A stretch of DNA of 64,000 bases from Gottfriedia acidiceleris (GTDB lineage: Bacteria; Bacillota; Bacilli; Bacillales; Bacillaceae_G): positions 2,170,001 to 2,234,000 of the forward strand of contig NZ_CP096034.1 of assembly GCF_023115465.1 (NCBI RefSeq), given 5' to 3'. The translations under genes and the position numbers were made by a program. Each line of letters starts with the position of its first letter. The stretch's first letter is position 1. The notes beneath the pieces were generated by a model, which saw nothing but the letters and a program-made list of their open reading frames with translations, was not told the DNA's origin and did not search any database. Shown here piece by piece: positions 53,533 through 61,058 of the stretch.

Positions 53533-55197
53533 CTACCAAGTTTTGAAACCTTCCGAGCCAGTCGGATGATGTTGATGCATCATATGTGATAAAGGAATTG
53601 TATAAGCAATTGCAATTAATACAATTGAAACACCAATCCAAAGCCACCAATTTTCCAATATACGAGGTGTGTTTTCGGTATTACTTTCTGCAACCGGAAA
53701 TTCAACTATTTCTTCTTTCGAACTAGCAGTTGGTAAAGTAAATAACGATTGTAGAACAATAAAAATTAATAATAAAGCAGATAAAAACAAGATTGATCCA
53801 CCAACAGCAACAGTTACATGATTTGTGAATATACCAGAAAACCATTTAGCTGCTGCAGGATGTCCCATATAATCAGTGTATGAAGTGCGTCTAGGTGCAC
53901 CATAAATTCCCAAAATATGCATTGTAGTCGACATTAAAAACATTCCGATAGCCCATGTGAAAATCTGTATAAACGCTAATTTTTGGAATGCTTTTGTTAG
54001 TTTTTTTCCTGTTAAATAAGGAATAAGCCAAAAAGTTAAACCGAAAAATGTCATTGCAACAGGTGTACCAACTGTAATATGGAAGTGTCCAACAATCCAA
54101 AGTGTATTATGAACAATTTCATCTAATTGATAGCTTGCATTGATGATTCCACCTGCACCACCAGGAGCGAAAAACAACATTGCAATAAAAAGAGATGTAA
54201 AGCGAACATCCTTCCATGGCAATTTAAAAATCCACCCAAATAATCCTTTCGCCCCTTTTTTTCTTCCTGAAATCTCAAACACAGCAAACATAGAGAAAGC
54301 CGTCATTAATGATGGTATGATTACCATAAAAGTTAAGACAGTCTGTAAGAATTTCCAAAAGGTTGAAATACCAGGTTCTTGAAGTTGATGGTGAAAGCCG
54401 ACTGGTATAGAGAACAAAAGAAATAAGATAAAAGCGAGTCGTGCAAGAGAGTCACTAAATACTTCTCCACCAACTATTTTTGGCATAATTGCATACCAAC
54501 CAATATAAGCAGGAAGTAGCCAAAAATAAACAAGTGGGTGACCGAAAAACCAAAAAAGCGATCGACTTAATTCAACGTTGATTGTATCTACCCATCCGAA
54601 CGACCACGGAATGAATTGAAATAGAACTGTCGAAGCTACACCTAGGCTAGCAATTACCCATAATACGATTGTTGCTACAGTCATAAAAGCGATTAGTGGA
54701 CTTATTTTACCTTTATTATTCTTTTTCCAAGCAACATAATGTCCAACTAATGCAAATCCACTAATCCATGTGCCAACAACAAAAAGTGCTAATGCGACAT
54801 AAAACCATGCACTAGCCTGCAATGGAGCATAAAAGGTATATAAAACAGAGGCTTGACCAGATAAAATCATAATCACTGCAAGTATTGTTCCAATTGTCAT
54901 TACAATAAAACCTAACCAAGTAAATGTCTGTACCTTCGAACCAAAATCACCTAATGTTTTACTCATACCTGTAATTAAGAAACCAAATATAAAATAGGTA
55001 GTAAAGACAATTGCAAGTAGAATTCCATGAGCAGTTAGAATTTGATAGTAATCGAGCCATTTTGGTAGTTCAAGTGCGTTATTTCGGACAAATACTTGCA
55101 TTAGCCCAGTAAATGTTCCTATTAAAAAAGCAGTATATGCCACTATAATATGTGTTAAAGCTAGTCTACGATCAGGTCGTCCAATCATTTCATTCAT
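53533..55197 (-). CDS. cbaA: Cytochrome c oxidase subunit I, ba3 type (B-family haem-copper oxidase)
   Basis: A 554-residue catalytic subunit with about 13 membrane helices. Haem ligands are in AHGILLAIVFTTYF and VGHFHITVGTP; the CuB histidines lie in FGHPLVYFWLLPAYIGWY, which also carries the cross-linked Tyr, and in VGFHHQLQEPG. The layout fits B-type ba3 oxidases (high oxygen affinity, reduced proton pumping). The ATG at 55197 shares one base with the subunit II stop and follows AGGCGGTGA; the frame from 55248 overlaps subunit II and is not used. Confidence 0.94.
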   Translation of the reverse strand: MNEMIGRPDRRLALTHIIVAYTAFLIGTFTGLMQVFVRNNALELPKWLDYYQILTAHGILLAIVFTTYFIFGFLITGMSKTLGDFGSKVQTFTWLGFIVMTIGTILAVIMILSGQASVLYTFYAPLQASAWFYVALALFVVGTWISGFALVGHYVAWKKNNKGKISPLIAFMTVATIVLWVIASLGVASTVLFQFIPWSFGWVDTINVELSRSLFWFFGHPLVYFWLLPAYIGWYAIMPKIVGGEVFSDSLARLAFILFLLFSIPVGFHHQLQEPGISTFWKFLQTVLTFMVIIPSLMTAFSMFAVFEISGRKKGAKGLFGWIFKLPWKDVRFTSLFIAMLFFAPGGAGGIINASYQLDEIVHNTLWIVGHFHITVGTPVAMTFFGLTFWLIPYLTGKKLTKAFQKLAFIQIFTWAIGMFLMSTTMHILGIYGAPRRTSYTDYMGHPAAAKWFSGIFTNHVTVAVGGSILFLSALLLIFIVLQSLFTLPTASSKEEIVEFPVAESNTENTPRILENWWLWIGVSIVLIAIAYTIPLSHMMHQHHPTGSEGFKTW

Positions 55198-55667
55198 TAT
55201 TTCACCGCCTCGATAGTTGTTTGCATAAATGAATGACCCGTTCCACAATATTCGTTACATAAAATTAAATAATTTCCTGGCTTTTTAAAGGAATACTCCT
55301 TCGTATTAATTTGACCTGGCACAACCATCATATTGACATTTGTATTAACAATCGAAAAACTGTGTGTCACATCTGTACTAGTCACAACAAATCGGACTTT
55401 CTTTCCGATTGGGACTTTCAATTTACTAGGTGCATAAGCAAAGGTTTTTGCAAGTAATACAACTTCGTAAGTACCATCATCTTTTTGATACACACCTGGG
55501 TGATTGAAAGGAGCAGTCTTTTCAACTGTTTGAGGATTTACCGTGTCCATCCCGCCTGCTGGCTGAAGATGTGAACGAAATGCTGTAATACCGATAATTA
55601 CAAGAAAAACAATTAACGAAATCATTCCAAATGTTAACCAAATTTTTTCGTATTTATGTAGATGCAT
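55197..55667 (-). CDS. cbaB: Cytochrome c oxidase subunit II, ba3 type (CuA)
   Basis: A 156-residue subunit II: one N-terminal helix (WLTFGMISLIVFLVIIGITAF) and a periplasm-side cupredoxin domain with the CuA ligands in DVTHSFSI and CNEYCGTGHSFM (His, Cys-x3-Cys, His and Met all present). It accepts electrons from cytochrome c. The single helix, instead of two, fits the ba3 class, in which subunit IIa supplies the other. The ATG at 55667 follows AAAGGAGG; an earlier ATG overlaps that site. Confidence 0.94.
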   Translation of the reverse strand: MHLHKYEKIWLTFGMISLIVFLVIIGITAFRSHLQPAGGMDTVNPQTVEKTAPFNHPGVYQKDDGTYEVVLLAKTFAYAPSKLKVPIGKKVRFVVTSTDVTHSFSIVNTNVNMMVVPGQINTKEYSFKKPGNYLILCNEYCGTGHSFMQTTIEAVK

Positions 55668-55681
55668 ACACATCCTCCTTT

Positions 55682-55819
55682 CTAACGATGTAAATAAAAA
55701 ACATAGAAACTAAACCATAAAATGATAATGAAAACACCAAGTACAAGTACACTTATAAAAGTTCCATTTAAATTATGATCTTGTTCTCTGTCAGCTCTCT
55801 CAGTTTTTTTTGAAGACAA
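55682..55819 (-). CDS. cbaD: Cytochrome c oxidase subunit IIa, ba3 type
   Basis: A 45-residue protein starting with TTG at 55819, five bases after GGAGAGA. After a charged N-terminus (SSKKTERADREQDHN) it has LNGTFISVLVLGVFIIILWFSFYVFYLHR: one helix with the L-x-G-T-F-x-S-V pattern typical of the subunit IIa family. It lies 14 bp before the subunit II gene, the classical position. It replaces the missing first helix of subunit II. Confidence 0.8.
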   Translation of the reverse strand: MSSKKTERADREQDHNLNGTFISVLVLGVFIIILWFSFYVFYLHR

Positions 55820-55979
55820 TTCAATCTCTCCAATCTCAAAATTAAAAATTTAAACTAAAAGTTAGTATGATGATTTCCAAGTATTTCTATTCATGGAAAA
55901 TGAAAACAAAATATATAACATTTAGGGAAACTAGATGAAGCTATTTGGTAAAATATAGTAATATTGAGGGGGCGTAAAA

Positions 55980-56101
55980 ATGGGATATATAGTAGATTTA
56001 AGGAGTATTGTTGTAAATAGACCTTTAATATTTGTTGGTTTAGTTGCAATCATCATTGACCAATTCGGTAGATTATTATTAGAAAATCAAGTTCAAAAGT
56101 G
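55980..56101 (+). pseudogene. 5' fragment of a NUDIX hydrolase gene
   Basis: The ATG at 55980 opens a 40-codon frame, MGYIVDLRSIVVNRPLIFVG then LVAIIIDQFGRLLLENQ, which is the conserved N-terminal strand pair of Bacillus NUDIX hydrolases (usually GYI-LR---G-RPLI--G). The Nudix box (GX5EX7REUXEEXGU) is absent: the frame ends at 56101, where the TnpB gene begins. AGGGGGCG lies upstream of the ATG. The rest of the gene is not found downstream. Confidence 0.65.
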
Positions 56102-56113
56102 AGGTGGAATGAT

Positions 56114-57227
56114 ATGGCAAAGCACTATAAAGCATATAAGTTTCGTTTATACCCAACAGAAGAACAAGCATTTCTTATGCGAAAAACTTTCGGTTGTGTC
56201 AGATTCGTATACAACAAAATGTTGGCAGAAAGAAAAGAAACATACGAGAAATACAAAGATGATAAGGAACAACTAAAGAAACAAAAGTTTCCAACTCCTG
56301 CAAAATACAAAGCAGAATTTGAGTGGCTAAAAGAAGTTGATTCTTTAGCCTTAGCAAACGCTCAACTAAATTTGCAAACTTCTTATAAGAATTTCTTTAG
56401 TGGTCACAATGAATTACCTACATTCAAGAACAAAAAGGGTAGAAATTCATATACAACCAATCTCGTAAACGGAAACATACTGTTATTTGCTCGCCATATA
56501 AAATTACCAAAGCTAAAAATGGTACGAATCAGACAACATAGAAAAATCCCACAAGACTACATAATCAAGTCATGCACGGTCTCCATGACATCTACTGGTA
56601 AATACTATGTTTCTATTTTGACTGAATACGAAAAAGAAATTGTACAAAAAGAAGTGAAAAACGTTATTGGATTAGACTTTGCGATGTCTGAATTATATGT
56701 GAGTAGCGTGAATGAGAAAGCCAATTATCCTCGCTACTATCGTGTTATGTCAGAAAAATTAGCAAAAGCACAACGCATTCTGTCTAAGTGTAAAAAAGGT
56801 TCTGTACGTTGGAATAAGCAACGACTAGTAGTTGCTAAGTTTCATGAGAAAGTAGCGAACCAACGCAAAGATTTCCTTCATCATAAGTCAAAAGAATTAG
56901 CTTCTAACTTTGATGCTGTCGTGATTGAGGACTTGAACATGAAAAGAATGTCTAAAGCCCTTCACTTTGGTAAAAGCGTTCACGACAATAGTTGGGGCAT
57001 GTTCACTACTTTCTTAGCGTACAAACTAAAAGAACAAGGAAAACAGCTTGTGAAAATATGATAAGTGGTTTCCTTCCACTAAGAAGTGTTCTTGTTGTGG
57101 TTCAGAAAAACAAATGAAACTATCTGAACGAACCTACCATTGTTCATGCGGTTATGCGACAGATCGTGACTACAATTCAGCAGTCAATATCAAAAATGAA
57201 GGCATTCGCCTATTAGTATTAGCATAG
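56114..57227 (+). pseudogene. tnpB: IS200/IS605-family TnpB (IS1341 type), frameshifted
   Basis: An RNA-guided-nuclease-type transposon protein. The main frame (56114-57061) covers the HTH start (KHYKAYKFRLYPTEEQ), RuvC-I Asp in VIGLDFAMSELYVS and the Glu in VVIEDLNMKRM. It stops after KQLVKI; a one-base insertion around 57057-57060 separates it from the continuation DKWFPSTKKCSCCGSEKQMK and TYHCSCGYATDRDYNSAVNI, which holds the zinc finger and the last RuvC Asp. Without correction the nuclease is inactive. The ATG at 56114 follows GAGGTGG. Confidence 0.88.
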
Positions 57228-57320
57228 AAGCAAAAACTCATGGAACATGAGGGTTAGCTCGGTCAGTTTTTGTTGGCTAGCAAAAGCAACAATAAGTCGA
57301 GAAGCCCCCCTTCAAGTAGA
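57150..57320 (+). ncRNA. Probable omega/reRNA region at the TnpB right end
   Basis: In IS200/IS605 and IS1341 elements the guide RNA scaffold covers the tnpB 3' end and the element's right end. Here the sequence after the stop forms hairpins and contains GAAGCCCCCCTTCAAG (57301-57316), which has the look of an IS1341-type right end. The call rests on this family pattern and has no direct structural proof. Confidence 0.35.
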
Positions 57321-57321
57321 G

Positions 57322-57511
57322 AGGCCACTGAAAAAGTAAATTTTGATCAAATTTTACTTTTTACGAAAAATCAATTCCCATAAAAACCTCGATTTTTATA
57401 AATAAAGTGGCAAGGACACATTACGTTTTAACCCATTTTTGAGACAAAAGTGGGGATGGAAATTTTAGGGAATTGAACTTTTTCAAAAATCATAGAGTTA
57501 TTCAGCGGCCT
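57322..57511. mobile_element. Non-coding MITE-like element with IS1182-type ends
   Basis: A 190-bp segment starts AGGCCACTGAAAAAG and ends (reading inward) AGGCCGCTGAATAAC, imperfect 15-bp terminal repeats similar to those of IS1182-family elements. A 32-bp near-perfect palindrome centred on TTTGATCAAA lies at 57331-57362. No reading frame fills it. CAAGTA occurs close to both sides (57314-57319 and 57513-57518), a possible but displaced target duplication. It directly follows the tnpB right end. Confidence 0.5.
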
Positions 57512-57536
57512 CCAAGTACACCGGAAGGTTAACTAA

Positions 57537-57731
57537 GTGGTGGGTAGTTCACACAATCAGCCAATTAATGCTTTCTCTGGGAACTTCCTCACTTTACTAA
57601 CATTTGCGGTTTTTATCGCGTCATTTTTTATTGAAGACAATTCGATGATCTATTTATCAGTTTTAGCGCTGATCGCAATATTGTATAGACTATACTCATT
57701 TTTTATTTTTGAAAGACATTTAGAGAAGTAG
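57537..57731 (+). CDS. Small membrane protein or gene remnant, 64 residues
   Basis: The GTG at 57537 follows GGAAGG. The product has two hydrophobic segments (about residues 15-32 and 38-58) and ends FERHLEK. I do not recognise a family. Because it follows a cluster of mobile DNA, it could be the 3' end of a disrupted gene; the next frame also continues with a short coding-like segment (VEGSIEGEQVNGAIWWEVL, to about 57797). Confidence 0.4.
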   Translation: MVGSSHNQPINAFSGNFLTLLTFAVFIASFFIEDNSMIYLSVLALIAILYRLYSFFIFERHLEK

Positions 57732-57806
57732 AAGGATCGATTGAAGGTGAACAGGTCAATGGAGCTATTTGGTGGGAAGTTTTAAACAAAAAATAGTGAA
57801 TAAAGG

Positions 57807-57839
57807 AAAAAACTCTGATAGACAGAGTTTTTTCTTTTT
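57807..57839. terminator. Bidirectional terminator
   Basis: The perfect 11-bp stem AAAAAACTCTG / CAGAGTTTTTT with a 5-base loop ATAGA, followed by CTTTTT; overlaps the end of the convergent 78-residue gene. Confidence 0.85.
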
Positions 57840-58074
57840 ATTTACCAAAATTTCCAGCAAATTGCATTACAACCGCTTTAACTTCTTCAAGTTTATCAGG
57901 CTTTAATAAAGTAATCATCTTTGGGACGAATTGTTGAACTTCTTCTAATGAAAAAGTGCCTTCATCTTGTTTTCTGAAGTTTTCTAAAAGAATTTCCCTT
58001 GCTTCATCTTCTTTACCTTCTTGAACTCTTTGTAAAATAAAATTTAAAAACATTTCTTGACCTTGCTTGTCCAT
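57838..58074 (-). CDS. Hypothetical helical protein, 78 residues
   Basis: A soluble, charged, all-helical protein (FLNFILQRVQEGKEDEAREILLENFRKQDEG, then VQQFVPKMITLLKPDKLEEVKAVVMQFAGNFG). No motif is recognised. AGGAGGCAACAAG precedes the ATG. Upstream is an unusually clear promoter (TTGACA-16-TATAAT) covered by a perfect 21-bp inverted repeat, so this gene appears to be tightly controlled by an unidentified dimeric or tetrameric regulator. Confidence 0.7.
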   Translation of the reverse strand: MDKQGQEMFLNFILQRVQEGKEDEAREILLENFRKQDEGTFSLEEVQQFVPKMITLLKPDKLEEVKAVVMQFAGNFGK

Positions 58075-58099
58075 TCTTGTTGCCTCCTATAAAATATTT

Positions 58100-58151
58100 A
58101 TACAACCATAAGGTGTTATATAAATTATAACACCTTATGGTTGTATGTCAA
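58100..58151 (-). promoter_or_regulatory. Consensus promoter inside a perfect 21-bp inverted repeat
   Basis: Minus-strand TTGACA (58151-58146) and TATAAT (58129-58124) are 16 bp apart. Two perfectly complementary 21-bp arms, 58100-58120 and 58126-58146, flank the 5-base spacer TAAAT; one arm covers the promoter spacer and most of the -10, the other the start of the transcript. Each arm also has an internal dyad, AACC-ATAA-GGTGTT. No T tract follows, and the consensus promoter argues for an operator over a terminator. Confidence 0.8.
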
Positions 58152-58362
58152 TTTTATTTTCTGAGAATCATTCTTTGTTATTTATTAGCTATTGTATAAA
58201 AATTTATTATATTTTTTGAAGGTTAATCAAATTTCCGCTGCCTAATGTTATTTATATGAATATTAATTAATTGAAAAATGCTATAATTTTTTATGGAAGA
58301 TGATGGAACCTATATCCGATAGGAGACTTAAAATTTAATTAATAGAAAAGTTTATAAAAAAG

Positions 58363-59061
58363 GTGGTAATCGCAATTAATAAGAAAAAAATAGCAGTATC
58401 TTTTAGTGGTAAAGATTCAACTTTGGCATTGCATGATCTTTTACATTCTGATGAATTTGAAGTAGTAGTACTAATCGCATCAGTAACTGAAGGATTTAAT
58501 CGGACGAGCATTCATGGAGTTAGGATTGAATTATTGGAGGCGCAAGCAAATTCAATCGGTCTACCATTAAAGAAAATTTGGATTCCAGAAAATTGTTCTA
58601 ATCAAAAATATCAAGAAATTATGACAAAAGTAAATTTAGAGCTAAAGGAACAAGGGATTGAATGTATTGCATTTGGAGATTTATTTCTTGAAGACGTACG
58701 AAAATATCGAGAGGAAATGCTTAAACCATTAGGAATTAAGCCAATTTTTCCATTATGGGGTCAAGGTACGACAAATGTGATTGAACGCTTTATTTCCTTA
58801 GGCTATAAAACAATTATTACATGTGTTGATTTAACTAGATTATCAGAAGAATTTTCTGGTAAAGAAATAGATTTTCGATTAATCTACGAACTTCCAAAAG
58901 AGGTTGATCCTTGCGGTGAGAATGGAGAATACCATTCATTTGTATTTGATGGTCCTATTTTCAATAATCCCATTCAGTTTGGCATTGGAGAAAAGAAGCT
59001 AACTGCTGATGTTTATACAGGAGAAATTAGATTTTGTTATACAGATTTAATTCTTGCATGA
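58363..59061 (+). CDS. ATP-PPase family protein, diphthine--ammonia ligase-like (PF01902)
   Basis: A 232-residue N-type ATP pyrophosphatase. The ATP motif SFSGKDSTLAL (about residues 13-23) is near the N-terminus, and the family signature continues through GVRIELLEAQANSIGLPL, AFGDLFLEDVRKYREEML, PIFPLWGQ, DPCGENGEYHSFVFDGPIF. Bacterial members do not make diphthamide, so the role is unknown. The GTG at 58363 overlaps AAAAAGGTGG; a rare ATT at 58375, eight bases after that site, would give a more ordinary start and MNKKKIAVSF as N-terminus. Confidence 0.83.
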   Translation: MVIAINKKKIAVSFSGKDSTLALHDLLHSDEFEVVVLIASVTEGFNRTSIHGVRIELLEAQANSIGLPLKKIWIPENCSNQKYQEIMTKVNLELKEQGIECIAFGDLFLEDVRKYREEMLKPLGIKPIFPLWGQGTTNVIERFISLGYKTIITCVDLTRLSEEFSGKEIDFRLIYELPKEVDPCGENGEYHSFVFDGPIFNNPIQFGIGEKKLTADVYTGEIRFCYTDLILA

Positions 59062-59104
59062 AGTAAGTTTTATCTTTGAGAATGTTGAATGGATAAAAGT
59101 TTAA

Positions 59105-59133
59105 AATAGACTGTTAATTTGAAACAGTCTATT
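59105..59133. terminator. Bidirectional terminator
   Basis: The perfect 11-bp stem AATAGACTGTT / AACAGTCTATT with a 7-base loop lies between the convergent ATP-PPase and secreted protein genes. Confidence 0.75.
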
Positions 59134-59176
59134 ATTTGGTTTTAATAAGAAACTATAAATAAGGTTGAATGTAATC

Positions 59177-59746
59177 TTACTGTTTTTTTAAATCTGGTCC
59201 CCAAGGCGGTTCTGCTCCTACATCCATCTTAATATTTTGTTTCGTTAATCCTACTTGATTTGCATAATCATCTAACATATCATATACGGTTAACCGATGA
59301 TAAGAACCATTGGTATATCGTGGTTCATTTCTTCTTTTTGGATCCACAATCCAAAGTGACACCGAATCTTTAGCCGTATGATCATTAAACTCATTGATTG
59401 GTACTCTAAAGTCAATTTGTTCATTATATCCCTTTGCTACAGTGATTATAGTAACCTCTCCCATTTGCCTGTTCGGAAAAAGAGGATCCTTGTTCACTAG
59501 TACATTAATTTTTGCAATTCCTTTCGAATCTGTTAATTCAGTACTTAAAATTTTACCTAATGAATTGATTATAATAACCCTAGCGCCTTTAATAGGTTGA
59601 CCAGTTTCTCCTGAAGAGGTAGCTGTAGGGCCAACTTGGACCGTAAGTGTTGCAGAAACTTCATTTAACTTTGCTGCCAGCGTTAACTGCGAAGAACTTA
59701 AAAAAATGAAAGTGCTTAAAATAGTAGAAATACATATTTTTTTCAT
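59177..59746 (-). CDS. Secreted protein with a carboxypeptidase-regulatory-like (beta-sandwich) domain
   Basis: A 189-residue protein with a Sec signal peptide (MKKICISTILSTFIFLSS, probable cleavage after LTLAA). The mature part is beta-rich with a transthyretin-like pattern: GQPIKGARVIIINSLGKILSTELTDSKGIAKINV, then AKGYNEQIDFRVPI. The C-terminus (SYHRLTVYDMLDDYANQVGL, EPPWGPD) is unlike simple carrier domains. It may be exported to the wall or a sporulation compartment. The function is unknown and the gene stands alone. Confidence 0.65.
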   Translation of the reverse strand: MKKICISTILSTFIFLSSSQLTLAAKLNEVSATLTVQVGPTATSSGETGQPIKGARVIIINSLGKILSTELTDSKGIAKINVLVNKDPLFPNRQMGEVTIITVAKGYNEQIDFRVPINEFNDHTAKDSVSLWIVDPKRRNEPRYTNGSYHRLTVYDMLDDYANQVGLTKQNIKMDVGAEPPWGPDLKKQ

Positions 59747-60231
59747 CTATTCATATCAATCCTCGTGATAATTTTTTTGTTTAGTTTAAGTTGAATGATT
59801 CTTAACTATACTTAAAAAAATGTTCGAAATTATATAAATATGAATATGATAATTGTTATTATTTTGGCTAGGAGAAGTTATGAATATTTATGTACAATTA
59901 TTTAGTTCAGTGAATTTACTCGCATTAAGTGGAAATACTTTTTACTGAACCTTTTGAGTAATAATTGGATTTCGTTCTGCTAAATAATTAAAAATAATAG
60001 ATTTGTAGCTTCATATTATAATAAGTAGACTAGTAGTAGAAGGATCCATCATTTCGTCGATTCTTTTTATTTGTGAACAAATGATGATAATGATTGTTGT
60101 CCAAGTGATTTTCAGCAATATACTATTCAAGCTAAAATTCAGAGCCACCAAGACCTAATAAAAGAACAAGGAAGTATTGAAAAAATGTCGAAATTTACAT
60201 TATATAAAAAATATATAGGGAGTGGTGCCAA
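59747..60231. other. Gap with short coding-like fragments
   Basis: Two fragments are visible. An ATG at 59880 after AGGAGAAG opens 22 codons (MNIYVQLFSSVNLLALSGNTFY). From about 60078 a frame without a start runs about 50 codons (DCCPSDFQQYTIQAKIQSHQ, then DLIKEQGSIEKMSKFTLYKK) to a TGA that overlaps the start of the next gene. They may be remnants of a lost gene. No terminator, repeat or RNA is evident. Confidence 0.35.
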
Positions 60232-60786
60232 ATGATTACAAATTTATACTTAGTCAGACATGCGCATGCAACTTATACTCCTGATGAATTGGGCCGACCA
60301 TTATCTAAAAGAGGATTCACTGATGCAAGTATTGTTACTAAACTACTACTAAAAGAAAAAATCGACTACGTTATTTCAAGTCCATATAAACGGGCAATTC
60401 AAACTGTTGAAGAGATAGCCAAATCATTAAATTTAGAAATTATGATAGAAGTAAATTTTAAAGAGCGACTCCTATCACATGAGCCAGTTGAGGATTTTGA
60501 AAAAGTCATAAAAGAAGTTTGGATGGACTTTAATCGATCGTTGAATGGTGGAGAGTCAAATTATACAGCTCAAAAACGAGGAATAGAAGCAATAAACAAA
60601 CTATTAAAAAATTATTCCGGTAAAAATATTGTTATTGGTACGCATGGTAATATGATGGTACTCATTATGAATTATTTTGATCAAAAATATGATTTCAATT
60701 TTTGGAATGGACTTGCTATGCCGGATATTTATAAATTAACTTTTGAAGGTAATTCATTAGTTGAAGTGAAAAGAATATGGAAATAG
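60232..60786 (+). CDS. Histidine phosphatase superfamily protein (phosphoglycerate mutase-like)
   Basis: A 184-residue branch-1 histidine phosphatase. The catalytic RHG-type motif reads YLVRHAHATYT (His at about residue 10), the second Arg is in ISSPYKRAIQTVEEIA, and the second catalytic His is in VIGTHGNMMVLIM. Its small size and sequence suggest a broad phosphatase rather than a cofactor-dependent phosphoglycerate mutase. GGGAGTGG precedes the ATG. Confidence 0.88.
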   Translation: MITNLYLVRHAHATYTPDELGRPLSKRGFTDASIVTKLLLKEKIDYVISSPYKRAIQTVEEIAKSLNLEIMIEVNFKERLLSHEPVEDFEKVIKEVWMDFNRSLNGGESNYTAQKRGIEAINKLLKNYSGKNIVIGTHGNMMVLIMNYFDQKYDFNFWNGLAMPDIYKLTFEGNSLVEVKRIWK

Positions 60787-61058
60787 TGTAATGGAATTTC
60801 TTAATTTTTGTATAGAGTGAATGATTGAACAACTATAAGGTAGATAAAAAGAATAGAAGTTTCTATATTAAAAAGGAATTTCAAACAGGTGATATTCTTC
60901 TAAAAATGCATAATTTGAAAACGGTGAAAGAAATTGACGATTCTTATTTTTCAGTAAATTAACGAATCGTATAATAAGAGATGATATAATATTTCTAAGT
61001 TCGTTTTATGGTTAAATGAAAAAACTGATTTAGTAAAACACACAAGTGAGGATCACGC

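Noticed and set aside
53366-53569. 67-residue plus-strand ORF at the end of the oxidase operon
   Set aside because: It overlaps the opposite-strand 27-residue peptide and the end of subunit I, and has no ribosome binding site or protein-like composition.
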